NCBI GenBank assembly: GCA_026386955.1 | Contig: JAPLMQ010000094.1 | Coordinates: forward strand, 1-50,456 | Direction: 5' to 3' | From: Planctomycetota bacterium | GTDB lineage: Bacteria; Planctomycetota; Phycisphaerae; Phycisphaerales; Phycisphaeraceae | Length of the DNA: 50,456 bases | Part shown: positions 23,967 through 31,951 of the stretch, piece by piece | Position numbering within the stretch: the stretch's first letter is position 1 | Layout of the letters: the number at the start of each line of letters is the position of its first letter | Program-made: the position numbers and the translations under genes | The notes under the pieces: generated by a model | Told to the model about the DNA's origin: nothing | The model's database searches: none | Seen by the model: the letters and a program-made list of their open reading frames with translations, nothing else

Positions 23967-24196
23967 TCTGATCAGAGACGGGGACTGTGTCCCCGAAGAT
24001 GGGGCGATAGGCGGTACTCCGCCTCGCGCGAAGTGCCAGACTTGCAAGGGCGGTTCGATCCACACCAAAGCTGCGTCGACAGCATTATGTTGGCGGCATC
24101 ATCGGCTTCCCGGGTCTTGCATGGTTTCCGACGATTCGTGCTGGCGGGGTACCGCCTCGCCCGATCTTCGGACACACAGTGTCCGGCTCTGATCAG
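23967..24196. repeat. Family A element, complete copy
   Basis: About 230 bp, TCTGATCAGAGACGGGGACT to GTGTCCGGCTCTGATCAGA. The left hairpin is GGGGAC-TGT-GTCCCC, as in the copy at 5726, and the right one is of the GGACAC type. The interior is nearly the same as at 22516. It lies between glycerate kinase and the solute-binding protein. Confidence 0.88.
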
Positions 24197-24244
24197 ACGC
24201 CGTCGTCGCGCGTTATGCTGGTGCGCTCGCCGGCCCTTGTTCCC

Positions 24245-24270
24245 GTGCCATTGCGTGCCATTGCGTGCCA
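24245..24270 (+). repeat. Short tandem repeat before a start codon
   Basis: GTGCCATTGC occurs twice in tandem, followed by a third, shortened unit GTGCCATGCG. It ends 13 bp before the ATG of the solute-binding protein. Unit changes could alter leader length, but no function is shown. Confidence 0.6.
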
Positions 24271-24283
24271 TGCGAAACGTGCG

Positions 24284-25891
24284 ATGAAAGACTGGCTTGT
24301 CCGCATCCTGGTCCTCCTCACGCTCGGCGTCGTTCTGGGCGTGCCCTTTGTCCTGCGCCCCGCCGACGACGCCGGGGCGGCGATCGCCTCCGCCACCCAG
24401 CCGACGACGGCACCTGCAACACGGCCCGAGACCCAGCCCGCCGCCTCGTCCGGGGGCGCCGTCGCCGACGAACTCCGCCTCGTCATCCTCACCCCGCACA
24501 ACGAGCAGATCCGCTACGAGGTCGCCCACGCCTACAACCGCGCCCGCGTCGCGCACGGCCTCGCCCCGATCGTCTTCGACTGGCGATCCTCCGGCGGGTC
24601 GAGCGACCTGCGCAAGCAGCTCATCGCCGAGTACCAGAACGCGATCGACCACCAAGGCGAGCTCCCCGGCTACGACCTGATGTTCGGCGGCGGCGATTTC
24701 GAGCACAACATCCTCGCCAAGGGGCTGCTCATCAAGCGCGGCAAGGCCGAGTCGCGCCTCCCGCTGACCGTCTCGGCCGGGCTGAGCCCCGCGGACTTGA
24801 AGGCCGCGTTCCCCGACGCCGCGATCGCCGGCGTGAAGCTCTACCACCCCGAGCAACGCTGGGTCGGCGTGGTCCTCTCCAGCTTCGGCATCATCTACAA
24901 CCGCGACGTCCTGGGCATGCTCGGCCTCCCCGAGCCCACGACGTGGACCGACCTCTGCGACGGCGCCTACCGCAACAACGTTGCCTTGGCAGACCCGGCC
25001 CACTCCGGCTCGATCGCCGTGACGTACAACACGATCCTCCGCCGGATGGGTTGGAAGGAAGGCTGGGGCTCGCTGCGGCGGATCTTCGCCAACGCGCGGT
25101 ACTTCACGACCAGCGCGGGGAAGGTGCCCGTCGACGTCTCCGCGGGCGAGGCCGGGGCGGGGATGTGCATCGACTTCTACGGGCGGTTCCAGGCCGGTGC
25201 GGTGGGCAACGCCGCCGTGGGCTATGTCGACCCCGCCTACATGACCGCGATCACGCCCGACCCGATCTCGCTCCTCCGCGGCGGGCAGCACCCCGCGCTG
25301 GCCCGCGAGTTCATCCGTTGGCTGGTCTCCGCGCCGGCCCAGCGGATCTGGCAGGCCCGCCGGGGCGAGCCCGACGGCCCGGAGCGCTTCGAGCTACGCC
25401 GGCTGCCGATCCGGCGAGACCTCTACCAGCCCGAGGAGACCAAGCATTGGGTCGACCGCGTCGACCCCTGGTCGATCGCCCGGCCTCTCCCCGCAGGCAT
25501 GCCAGACTTCTACCCCGCCGTCGGCCCCGTCACGCACGCGATGGCGATCGACCTGCACGACGAGCTCAAGGCCGCGTGGCAGGCGATCCTCGCCAACCCC
25601 ACCCATCCGCGCCGGGCCCGGATGCTGGAGCTGTTCGACGCGATGCCGCCCGAGCTGACGATTGTCTGGCCCGACGCGGAGCTGGCGCAGCAGTGGCAGG
25701 CGATCCTGCCCGACGCGAAGCATCCGAGGCAGGCGGAGGCGGCCGCGCACCTCAAGAAGTTCGTCGACGGGCTCGCGGCGCGTTACAACGGGTGGAAGGA
25801 CGCCGACAAGATCCTGTCCGACCGGCTGGCGTGGACGATCTTCTTCCGTGGCAACTACAAGCAGATCATCGCGATCGCGGGGGAGCGGTGA
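24284..25891 (+). CDS. Extracellular solute-binding protein (family 1, Fe3+/small-molecule type)
   Basis: 535 residues. An uncleaved or cleavable N-terminal segment, MKDWLVRILVLLTLGVVLGV, is followed by a Thr/Pro/Ala/Gln spacer. The periplasmic-binding fold follows: ELRLVILTPHNEQIRYEVAH, DLMFGGGDFEHNILAKGLL, WVGVVLSSFGIIYNRDVLGM, LPEPTTWTDLCDG and GAGMCIDFYGRFQAG. The C-terminal 120 residues are extra helices. Such proteins deliver a ligand to an ABC importer, but no permease or ATPase gene lies nearby, so it may work with distant genes or be a sensor. The start is set by the hydrophobic segment. Confidence 0.85.
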   Translation: MKDWLVRILVLLTLGVVLGVPFVLRPADDAGAAIASATQPTTAPATRPETQPAASSGGAVADELRLVILTPHNEQIRYEVAHAYNRARVAHGLAPIVFDWRSSGGSSDLRKQLIAEYQNAIDHQGELPGYDLMFGGGDFEHNILAKGLLIKRGKAESRLPLTVSAGLSPADLKAAFPDAAIAGVKLYHPEQRWVGVVLSSFGIIYNRDVLGMLGLPEPTTWTDLCDGAYRNNVALADPAHSGSIAVTYNTILRRMGWKEGWGSLRRIFANARYFTTSAGKVPVDVSAGEAGAGMCIDFYGRFQAGAVGNAAVGYVDPAYMTAITPDPISLLRGGQHPALAREFIRWLVSAPAQRIWQARRGEPDGPERFELRRLPIRRDLYQPEETKHWVDRVDPWSIARPLPAGMPDFYPAVGPVTHAMAIDLHDELKAAWQAILANPTHPRRARMLELFDAMPPELTIVWPDAELAQQWQAILPDAKHPRQAEAAAHLKKFVDGLAARYNGWKDADKILSDRLAWTIFFRGNYKQIIAIAGER

Positions 25892-25928
25892 GCGGACATT
25901 CCGGGGCTGGCAGGGGGTTCTGAGGCAT

Positions 25929-26633
25929 ATGCGACTCTTCATCATCCGACACGCCGACCCGGACTACGAGAACGACACGATCACCCCCGCGGGGCATCTG
26001 GAGGCGGCGGCGCTGGCCGACCGACTGGGCTCGCACGGGCTCGACATGATCTACAGTTCCTCGATGGGGCGGGCGATGGCGACCGCGGGCTACACCGCCG
26101 ACCGGCTTGGGCTGACGCTCGAGTCGCAGGAATGGATGCGCGAGCTGAGCCACTGGAAGATCCAGGAGCGCGGGCTGGGCACGACCTGCGTCTGGGACAT
26201 CCACGGGCAGACCGTCCGCGCCCACCAGCCCCCGCTCCACCACCAAAACTGGTTCGAGGCTCCCCCGCTGGACGACCCCGCCTTCTTCGTCGGCTTCGAG
26301 GCGCTCAAGAACCATTCCGACGAGTTCCTCGAGCGCCTTGGCTACGTGCGCGACGGCGGGGTCTACCGCATCCGCCGGGCCAACCGCATGCGCGTCGCGG
26401 TTTTCTGCCACGCGGGCTTCGGGCTCACCTGGCTGGCCCACTTGCTGGAGATCCCGCTGCCGCTGATGTGGTCGAGCTTCTTTCTCGCGGCCAGCTCGGT
26501 GACGACGGTGCTCTTCGACGAGCGCTCGCGCGACGTCGCGGTCCCGCGCTGCCTCTCGCTGGGCGACACATCGCACCTTTATCAGGCAGGCCTGCCGGTG
26601 CAGCCCGCGGGGCTCCGCGGGAACGCGACGTGA
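25929..26633 (+). CDS. Histidine phosphatase superfamily protein
   Basis: 234 residues. The catalytic RHAD motif is at residues 7-10 (RLFIIRHADPDYEND), followed by LTPAGHLEAAAL-type sequence (TITPAGHLEAAALADRL) and IYSSSMGRAMATAGYTADRL. The second His is in VAVFCHAGFGLTWLAHLL. All phosphatase or mutase catalytic residues are present; the substrate is not known. It begins 37 bp after the solute-binding gene with GAGG before the ATG, so they are probably one transcript. Confidence 0.9.
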   Translation: MRLFIIRHADPDYENDTITPAGHLEAAALADRLGSHGLDMIYSSSMGRAMATAGYTADRLGLTLESQEWMRELSHWKIQERGLGTTCVWDIHGQTVRAHQPPLHHQNWFEAPPLDDPAFFVGFEALKNHSDEFLERLGYVRDGGVYRIRRANRMRVAVFCHAGFGLTWLAHLLEIPLPLMWSSFFLAASSVTTVLFDERSRDVAVPRCLSLGDTSHLYQAGLPVQPAGLRGNAT

Positions 26634-26684
26634 GGGGGGTGAGGACCTTGTCTTCCCCGATGGATGCTTGGCAGCAACTGTGCG

Positions 26685-27104
26685 TTACTTGGCCGAGGGA
26701 ACGCCGAGTTCGACTCCGTGTTGTCGGGCGAATTCCCGCATCTCCGCGACATCAAAGGGGTATTCCTTCTTGCGCTCGGCGCCTGGATCGCCGTAGTACG
26801 GCTGGATGTTGATCTGTGTGCCCGTGGGCAAGCTCGCGATAGCTGTATGAAGCGCGGCCAAGCCGTCCGCGCCGCGGCCCAGAACCTTGTCGGCCAGGAT
26901 GTAGACTGCATTCTGCGGGTCGTTTGTGCCGTCGTAATCGCGCCAGTTCAATGTCAGCCGCGACGGCGCAGGAATCAGATTCGCTTCCGTCGCTATCTTG
27001 GTTTCGTGGGCGTTGGCGGCCGACTCCTTTGGCGCAGGGGGAGCCTCGCGTTCACACGACAAGAGCAGGGCCAACGGCAACAGGAGGGCCGCTCTTCTCT
27101 TCAT
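26685..27104 (-). CDS. Small lipoprotein of unknown function
   Basis: 139 residues. The N-terminus MKRRAALLLPLALLLSCE is a lipoprotein signal with lipobox LLSC (Cys18). The mature part starts with a Pro/Ala spacer, then TLNWRDYDGTNDPQNAVYIL and QINIQPYYGD, which suggests an alpha/beta fold like ExbD or biopolymer-transport periplasmic domains (RADxxxxY-like), but this is not firm. GC content is lower than in the neighbours. The Met at 27104 is chosen for the signal peptide. Confidence 0.7.
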   Translation of the reverse strand: MKRRAALLLPLALLLSCEREAPPAPKESAANAHETKIATEANLIPAPSRLTLNWRDYDGTNDPQNAVYILADKVLGRGADGLAALHTAIASLPTGTQINIQPYYGDPGAERKKEYPFDVAEMREFARQHGVELGVPSAK

Positions 27105-27174
27105 TCCAACGGGCCTCGATCGAGCTTGCCCCTGATGGACTGCCGCACGCAGCGAGTTCAAGGGTCATCCAAAG

Positions 27175-29046
27175 TCACGCCCGCCACGTCACGCCGTCGC
27201 CTTCGGGCACGAGCGTGCCCGCCGCGCCCGCGGCCTTGAGGCTCCACTTCCCCTCCGTGCCCGGGTCGAACGTCCACTCGCCCGGGTCGCCCGCGCCGTC
27301 GATCTTGATCCCGAAGAGGAACTCGAACCGCTCCGCCTGGCGGAAGGGGGCGAAGCTGCGGTACTTCACCTTCAGCGTCTGCTCGACGAGCGTGTCGGAG
27401 TTCACGTAGACGCTGGTGCGGGTCACGTCGCTGGTCCGCCAGCCCATCGCGCGGTCGGGGAGGAAGGGCGTGACGCTGGCCTTGACGCTCGGGGCCTGCA
27501 AGAGCGTGACGACGCCGCGGTCGCTGGCTTCGCCCACGTGGTGCAGCAGCCACTCGGTGTGGCGCTCGCCCTCGCACTCGACGACGTCGCGGATGACGAC
27601 GTGGTCGCGCCCGACCAGGACGATCGTTCGGATGAATTTCCTCAGCAGGCCGGGGTAGCACTTCGAGGCGTCGCCGACGACGCGCTGCCACGAGCCGCCG
27701 TCGTGGATCGGGCCGAGCGAGGCCGCGTATTGCTTGGCGTGCGATTGTCCGCGTCCGTCGACCATGAGCGTGCTGTGGCCGACGGTGCCGGGGCCGTCGA
27801 AGTTCCAGCGGAACTTGCCGGTGTCGAAGAAGCCCAGGAAGTGGGCTTGGGGCCAGTAGGGGTGGTCGATGACGAGCGGCTGGCCGCGGGCCTCGATGAC
27901 GAAGGAGTTGGCGTCGAGGTGCGAGTGGCCGGCGGTGGGGTCGCCCGCCTTGAGGCCGACGAAGGTGGCGTCGGGCTTGCCGTCGCTGCGCATGACCGCG
28001 GCCCCGCTGCGCGGGAAGCGGGCCTGGCGACGGGTGGGCGGCGCGGAGGCGATCGCGGGGTCGTCGCAGGCGAGCCAGAGGGCGGTGTCGGCCGGGGCGG
28101 CGCGGGTGATGCCCATCCAGTCGCCGCGCTTGCGCTCGACGGCCAGCATCGCCACCGCCTCGGACGAGCGCTCGTCGAGCGCGGGGGTGTTGTCGTTGAA
28201 GTTGTAGATCCGTCCCGCGGGCGTGGTGAGCATCGTGGCGAAGTCGCCCGTGACGCGCAGCGCGGGGTGCTCGAAGAGGTTGACCGCCCCGTTCGTCGCC
28301 CGGCGGAGCGCCCGCGCGAAGCGCAGGCCCATCATCAGCGTGCAGAACCAGTAGTTGATCCCCTCGGGCCAGTCGCCCTCGGCGGGCACCTTGTCGAGCG
28401 TCTGCAGCACGCCCTGGGCCGCGCGGGCGACGGCCTCGGGCACCTCGGGCCAGACGTCGACGAAGCTGAGGAACCCCAGCCCCGACTCGCCGCAGGTCAT
28501 CACCTTCCAGTTGCTCTCGGTCGCGTCGCGGAACCACCACTCGGGGTCGTCCTTGGTCGTCACGGCCAGGAATTTCTCGAAGGTCTGCCGGCGGAGCCCG
28601 TCGATGAGGGCCTTGGTCTGGGCGGGGGAGTAGAGGTCGCCGAGGTAGTCGTGCACGACGGCGACATGGGCGGAGATGTTGCCCATGCAGTGGTCGTAGC
28701 GCATTTTTCCATGCACGGGGGCGCACCACGTCTCGAGTTTCATCACCGCCTCGATGCGGCGCTGGGCCCAGCGGGCCGCGGCCACATCGCCCAGCAGCAC
28801 GTAGGCGTTGGCCATCTGCACCGCCTCGTCGGCGGAGACGTAGGCCTGCAGGGCGTTGGCCTCCTCGGCGGGGGTCTTGATCAGGCGGTCGCGCTTCGCG
28901 CCCAGGCGCTGGGCGAGCCCGGGGTTGCCCGCGACGCGCTGGCGCAGGCCGGCGATGGCGGAGGCGTCGAAGAGCAGCCACGGGCGGGACTTGCCGGGGA
29001 AGAACTTCGCGGTGCGGATCTGGGCGACGATCGACGGGGTGTCCAT
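27175..29046 (-). CDS. Heparinase II/III-like polysaccharide lyase family protein
   Basis: 623 residues. The first 340 are helical, with YDHCMGNISAHVAVVHDYL and WPEGINYWFCTLMMGLRFA of the toroid part. The C-terminal beta-sandwich has the Hepar_II_III signature GHSHLDANSFVIEARGQPLV (373-392). Enzymes of this class cleave uronic-acid polysaccharides by elimination. No signal peptide is seen, so it may act on imported oligomers, or the N-terminus may lie further upstream. GGA lies 8 nt before ATG 29046. The CBM9-like and oxidoreductase genes nearby would fit sugar breakdown. Confidence 0.87.
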   Translation of the reverse strand: MDTPSIVAQIRTAKFFPGKSRPWLLFDASAIAGLRQRVAGNPGLAQRLGAKRDRLIKTPAEEANALQAYVSADEAVQMANAYVLLGDVAAARWAQRRIEAVMKLETWCAPVHGKMRYDHCMGNISAHVAVVHDYLGDLYSPAQTKALIDGLRRQTFEKFLAVTTKDDPEWWFRDATESNWKVMTCGESGLGFLSFVDVWPEVPEAVARAAQGVLQTLDKVPAEGDWPEGINYWFCTLMMGLRFARALRRATNGAVNLFEHPALRVTGDFATMLTTPAGRIYNFNDNTPALDERSSEAVAMLAVERKRGDWMGITRAAPADTALWLACDDPAIASAPPTRRQARFPRSGAAVMRSDGKPDATFVGLKAGDPTAGHSHLDANSFVIEARGQPLVIDHPYWPQAHFLGFFDTGKFRWNFDGPGTVGHSTLMVDGRGQSHAKQYAASLGPIHDGGSWQRVVGDASKCYPGLLRKFIRTIVLVGRDHVVIRDVVECEGERHTEWLLHHVGEASDRGVVTLLQAPSVKASVTPFLPDRAMGWRTSDVTRTSVYVNSDTLVEQTLKVKYRSFAPFRQAERFEFLFGIKIDGAGDPGEWTFDPGTEGKWSLKAAGAAGTLVPEGDGVTWRA

Positions 29047-29090
29047 CAGGAAATTCCAAAGGTGGGGGCGGCGACAGGCTCGCGCCATCG

Positions 29091-29272
29091 GGTGCCACAT
29101 GTCATCGTACTCGTGACATGTGTCTGGGGAGGAACGAGGATCGACGTCATTCGGGAAGCGCTGGAAGGGCCTTAGATCAAGGGCTTTTGTCACAATGCGA
29201 CGAGGTTGTCGCGAGGCCGTGGACCATCGGTTGCTCGGCACATGTCACGAGTACGATGACATGTGGCACCAG
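29091..29272. repeat. Family B element, complete copy
   Basis: 182 bp from GGTGCCACATGTCATCG to GATGACATGTGGCACCAG. The first two bases (CT) of the standard left end are missing. The interior is unrelated to the 21585 copy over most of its length, while the ends are nearly identical. It lies between the lyase start and the oxidoreductase stop codon (7 bp away). Confidence 0.87.
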
Positions 29273-29278
29273 AAAAAC

Positions 29279-30334
29279 TCACAACTCCCCCGGGCGCACC
29301 GCGCGGCCGGTCTCCGCGGCCAGGTGCACCGCCTCGACCTTGCGCATGTAGAGCAGCCCCTCGGCGAAGTCGGGCGTGACCTTCCACGGCTTGCCCTGCC
29401 TGGCCGCCCGCACCGCGGCGATGAAGTCGTCCTCCGCCCACCACGGCTTCTGCTGGCTCGCCGGCACGTCGACGGGCTTGAGTGGCTGCCCCGCCTCGGC
29501 GAGCTCGATCGTGTTGCCGAAGGTGTAGCGCAGCGTCCCCTTGAGGCCCCAGATCGTGAGCCGGTCGCCGGGCGTGGTCGTGTCGGCGGCGAGGCCCAGG
29601 TGGTGCTCGAGGGCGAGGGCCCCGCTGGCGAGCCGGCCGGTGATGGTCACGGCTTGGGGCACCTTGATCTCGACCTTCGCGCCGGAGGCGTCGGTCTTGC
29701 GCGGGATGAAGATCCCGGTCTGGGCGGAGAGCGACTCATACGGGCCGACCCAGGCGTGCAGCGTCTCGGCGTAGATGCCCATGGCCATGACCTGCCGCCC
29801 GCTGATCTCGACGCGCTCGCGCCAATGCACGGCGTCGGGGTTGCGGTTCGCGGCGCCGACGCTGAGCAGCTCGACGGAGGTGATCGTTCCCAGCCGGCCC
29901 GAGGCGAGCGTCTGCTGGATGAACGGCTCGAAGGGCATCCGCGTGGGCGGGGGGCAGATCATCTTGACGAGGTCCGGCCTCGCGTCTCCCGCGGCCAGCA
30001 TCGCCTTGCCCTCGGCGAGGTTCATCGCCATGCGGGCCTGGCAGAAGACGTGCTTGCCCGCCTCGAGCGCGGCGACGCTCATCTCGCGGTGCATGTTGGG
30101 CCAGGTGCCGATGAAGACCGCGTCGACGTCGGCCCGACGGACCAGGGCCCGCCAATCCTCCATCACCTCGGGGATGGCGAACTCCTTGGCGATGGCTTCG
30201 CCGCTGGCGCGGGTGCGGTTGGCGACGGCGACGACCTTCACGCCGGGAATCTTGGCGAGGTTGGGCAAGTGGCGGGAGCGGGCGATGGCTCCCGCGCCGA
30301 TGAAGCCGATGCGGAGGTTGGAGGAATCGCTCAT
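29279..30334 (-). CDS. Gfo/Idh/MocA-family oxidoreductase lacking the EKP motif
   Basis: 351 residues. The Rossmann start is LRIGFIGAGAIARSRHLPNL. Where the family has EKP (with the catalytic Lys), this protein reads KHVFCQARMAMNLAEG: QAR replaces EKP. The rest is complete, including VHWRERVEISGRQVMAMGIY. A changed EKP is known in some members that act as non-standard or regulatory paralogues, so activity is uncertain. The gene precedes the heparinase-like lyase on the same strand, with a family B element between. Confidence 0.87.
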   Translation of the reverse strand: MSDSSNLRIGFIGAGAIARSRHLPNLAKIPGVKVVAVANRTRASGEAIAKEFAIPEVMEDWRALVRRADVDAVFIGTWPNMHREMSVAALEAGKHVFCQARMAMNLAEGKAMLAAGDARPDLVKMICPPPTRMPFEPFIQQTLASGRLGTITSVELLSVGAANRNPDAVHWRERVEISGRQVMAMGIYAETLHAWVGPYESLSAQTGIFIPRKTDASGAKVEIKVPQAVTITGRLASGALALEHHLGLAADTTTPGDRLTIWGLKGTLRYTFGNTIELAEAGQPLKPVDVPASQQKPWWAEDDFIAAVRAARQGKPWKVTPDFAEGLLYMRKVEAVHLAAETGRAVRPGEL

Positions 30335-30516
30335 GGATTTTCTCGCGGGTTGTGGAAAACAGGTGGATGATTGGAGTCGGGGGCGGACGGGGGAATGTCC
30401 GGTTTGGTTGCCATTTCAGCGGTTTTGTTTCTGTCCAGATCGGGATTTACGGGAAGAAACGGCGGCGAGCCGCGGTTTTATTTGCGTGAATAGACGTTTT
30501 CGAAGGCTTCCCCCGC

Positions 30517-30544
30517 TTGCATGCTAAAGAGCCCGGGGTATGAT
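30517..30544 (+). promoter_or_regulatory. Sigma70-type promoter of a small RNA
   Basis: TTGCAT (30517-30522) and TATGAT (30539-30544) with 16 bp between. Both hexamers are close to consensus (TTGACA, TATAAT). The region upstream is AT-richer than the genome. Confidence 0.7.
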
Positions 30545-30550
30545 TCAACC

Positions 30551-30628
30551 TCGTTCGACGACCTCAGTCGAACGCCTACATTGCCCCCGGAAGGGCTCGG
30601 CATGGCTTCGGCCGGCCGGGCCTTTTTT
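30551..30628 (+). ncRNA. Probable 78-nt small RNA with its own promoter and terminator
   Basis: The predicted start is about 7 bp after the -10 element. The RNA begins with a perfect hairpin: CGTTCGAC (30552-30559), loop GACCTCA, GTCGAACG (30567-30574). A single-stranded stretch CCTACATTGCCCCCGG follows. It ends with a second hairpin, AAGGGCTCGGC pairing with GCCGGGCCTT, running into TTTTTT (30623-30628). No convincing reading frame of this length is present. It does not match SRP RNA, 6S or tmRNA. It could also be an attenuated leader of the gene at 30789, but the full terminator argues for a separate RNA. Confidence 0.6.
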
Positions 30629-30788
30629 ATTTCCCGGTCTATTCCTAGGGTTTCCCGCGGCGCTCATGCGCTTCCCACCCACTTTCGTTGATCGACCCGA
30701 TTCGCCCGCGGCCGGATGGCGGGGGATTTTGTCGCACGATTGCGGTTCGCGCTTTTTCGTTCCTGCGCCGAGCGATACGATCGTCATC

Positions 30789-31634
30789 ATGACGACGACA
30801 CGCAAACCGGCGGCGCGCGGGTGGGTGGGACGGTGGCTATGCTTGGCCGCGCTGGCGGGGGCGGCATGGGGCCCTGGCTCGCTCGCCGCCGAGCCCGCGG
30901 TTTCGGCCGAGGCTCCCTCGTCCGCCCCGACGACCAAGTCCGACGCCACGGTCGTCAAGTTCTCCGCCACGCAGCCCGCGACCCTCCCGCACATCCGCGT
31001 CGACCCGCAGAAGCGATTCATCGACGTCGAGGGGCACGTCATCGTGCGCGACGCGAAATGGCTCGAGCTCCTCGCCTGCACGCCCAAGTCGCGCGAGCAC
31101 GAGGCCCTGCTCACCGTCGACGCACGCCCCAGCCACATCCACCTCGCGCTGCTCCTGCTCGGGCTCGAGCCCGGCTCGCCGCTGACCTGGAAACGCGAGG
31201 GCGAGAAGATCGAGGTCACGCCGCCCCACGGGCCGCGCGTCGCGGTCACGCTCATCTACGAGAAGGAGGGCAAGCCCGTCGAGGTGCCCGCGAACAAGTG
31301 GGTCGTCAACCAGAAGACACACGAGGTCTTCGCGGGCAACATCTGGCTCTTCGCCGGCTCGAAGATGGTCGAGTACGAGGGGCAGTCGATGTACCTCGCC
31401 GACGCCAACGGCACGGCGATCGCGCTGGTGAACTTCGGCGACGACCTGCTCACCCGCGACACGAAGATGACCAACCAGAGCGACGACGAGACCTGGGGCT
31501 GCAACACCGCGGAGATCCCCCCGGTGGGCACGGCGGTGACAATGCGCATCCGCCCGGTGAAGGAGGCCGCGGGGGAGACGGGCGCGGCGACGCAGCCGGG
31601 GGCTCCAGGGGCGACCAAGCCGGCAGTGAAGTGA
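30789..31634 (+). CDS. YdjY-like secreted protein
   Basis: 281 residues. A signal peptide is visible (WVGRWLCLAALAGAAWGPGSLAA), then an Ala/Pro/Thr spacer. The YdjY domain is recognisable from IRVDPQKRFIDVEGHVIVRD, LELLACTPKSREHEALLTVD and SHIHLALLLLGLEPGSPLTW. The family has no established function. The C-terminal part adds a beta region and ends in a Thr/Ala/Pro-rich tail. TACGAT at 30776-30781 lies 7 bp before the ATG with no ribosome site, suggesting a short or absent leader. Confidence 0.82.
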   Translation: MTTTRKPAARGWVGRWLCLAALAGAAWGPGSLAAEPAVSAEAPSSAPTTKSDATVVKFSATQPATLPHIRVDPQKRFIDVEGHVIVRDAKWLELLACTPKSREHEALLTVDARPSHIHLALLLLGLEPGSPLTWKREGEKIEVTPPHGPRVAVTLIYEKEGKPVEVPANKWVVNQKTHEVFAGNIWLFAGSKMVEYEGQSMYLADANGTAIALVNFGDDLLTRDTKMTNQSDDETWGCNTAEIPPVGTAVTMRIRPVKEAAGETGAATQPGAPGATKPAVK

Positions 31635-31647
31635 GCGAGGCGCATTG

Positions 31648-31828
31648 TTGGCCGGAAGCGCAAGCGACGGGACGGGGGTACCTCCATTCACAGCCACGAT
31701 GGGCAGCGCCAATCGGTGACGGCAACACAACGACTCGCTTACGCCGTGGATGATTGGGCGTTCGCATTCTCCTCCGGCCTTGCTGTGAATTGATCGACCC
31801 TCGTCCCGTCGCTTGCGCTTCCGGCTAA
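31648..31828. repeat. Family C inverted repeat
   Basis: The left arm TTGGCCGGAAGCGCAAGCGA continues to CGGGACG, and the right arm CGTCCCGTCGCTTGCGCTTC continues to CGGCTAA. The arms are 27 bp with one mismatch and enclose 127 bp without coding potential. A shorter relative is at 36193-36292. The rest of the gap up to 31951 shows no clear feature. Confidence 0.8.
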
Positions 31829-31951
31829 CAAACTCGGGGGAATCCATCATCACAACCCGCGCCCTGACCCACACAGACTTGTCTGGTCTGCTTCGCCCGC
31901 CCTTCACACACTGACCCGCCCGCCCCATCTGGCCGATATCTTGGACACCCG

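Noticed and set aside
5726-24196. CRISPR array formed by the repeated TGATCAGAGCC units
   Set aside because: The copies are kilobases apart, paired as inverted ends of about 226-bp elements, and there are no regular spacers or cas genes.
24179-24283. Upstream start for the solute-binding protein
   Set aside because: The extension begins inside a family A repeat and would place residues before the membrane segment without any ribosome site.
30551-30628. SRP RNA or 6S RNA
   Set aside because: The GGAAG-containing SRP Alu/domain IV signature and the long open bubble of 6S are missing; only two short hairpins are seen.
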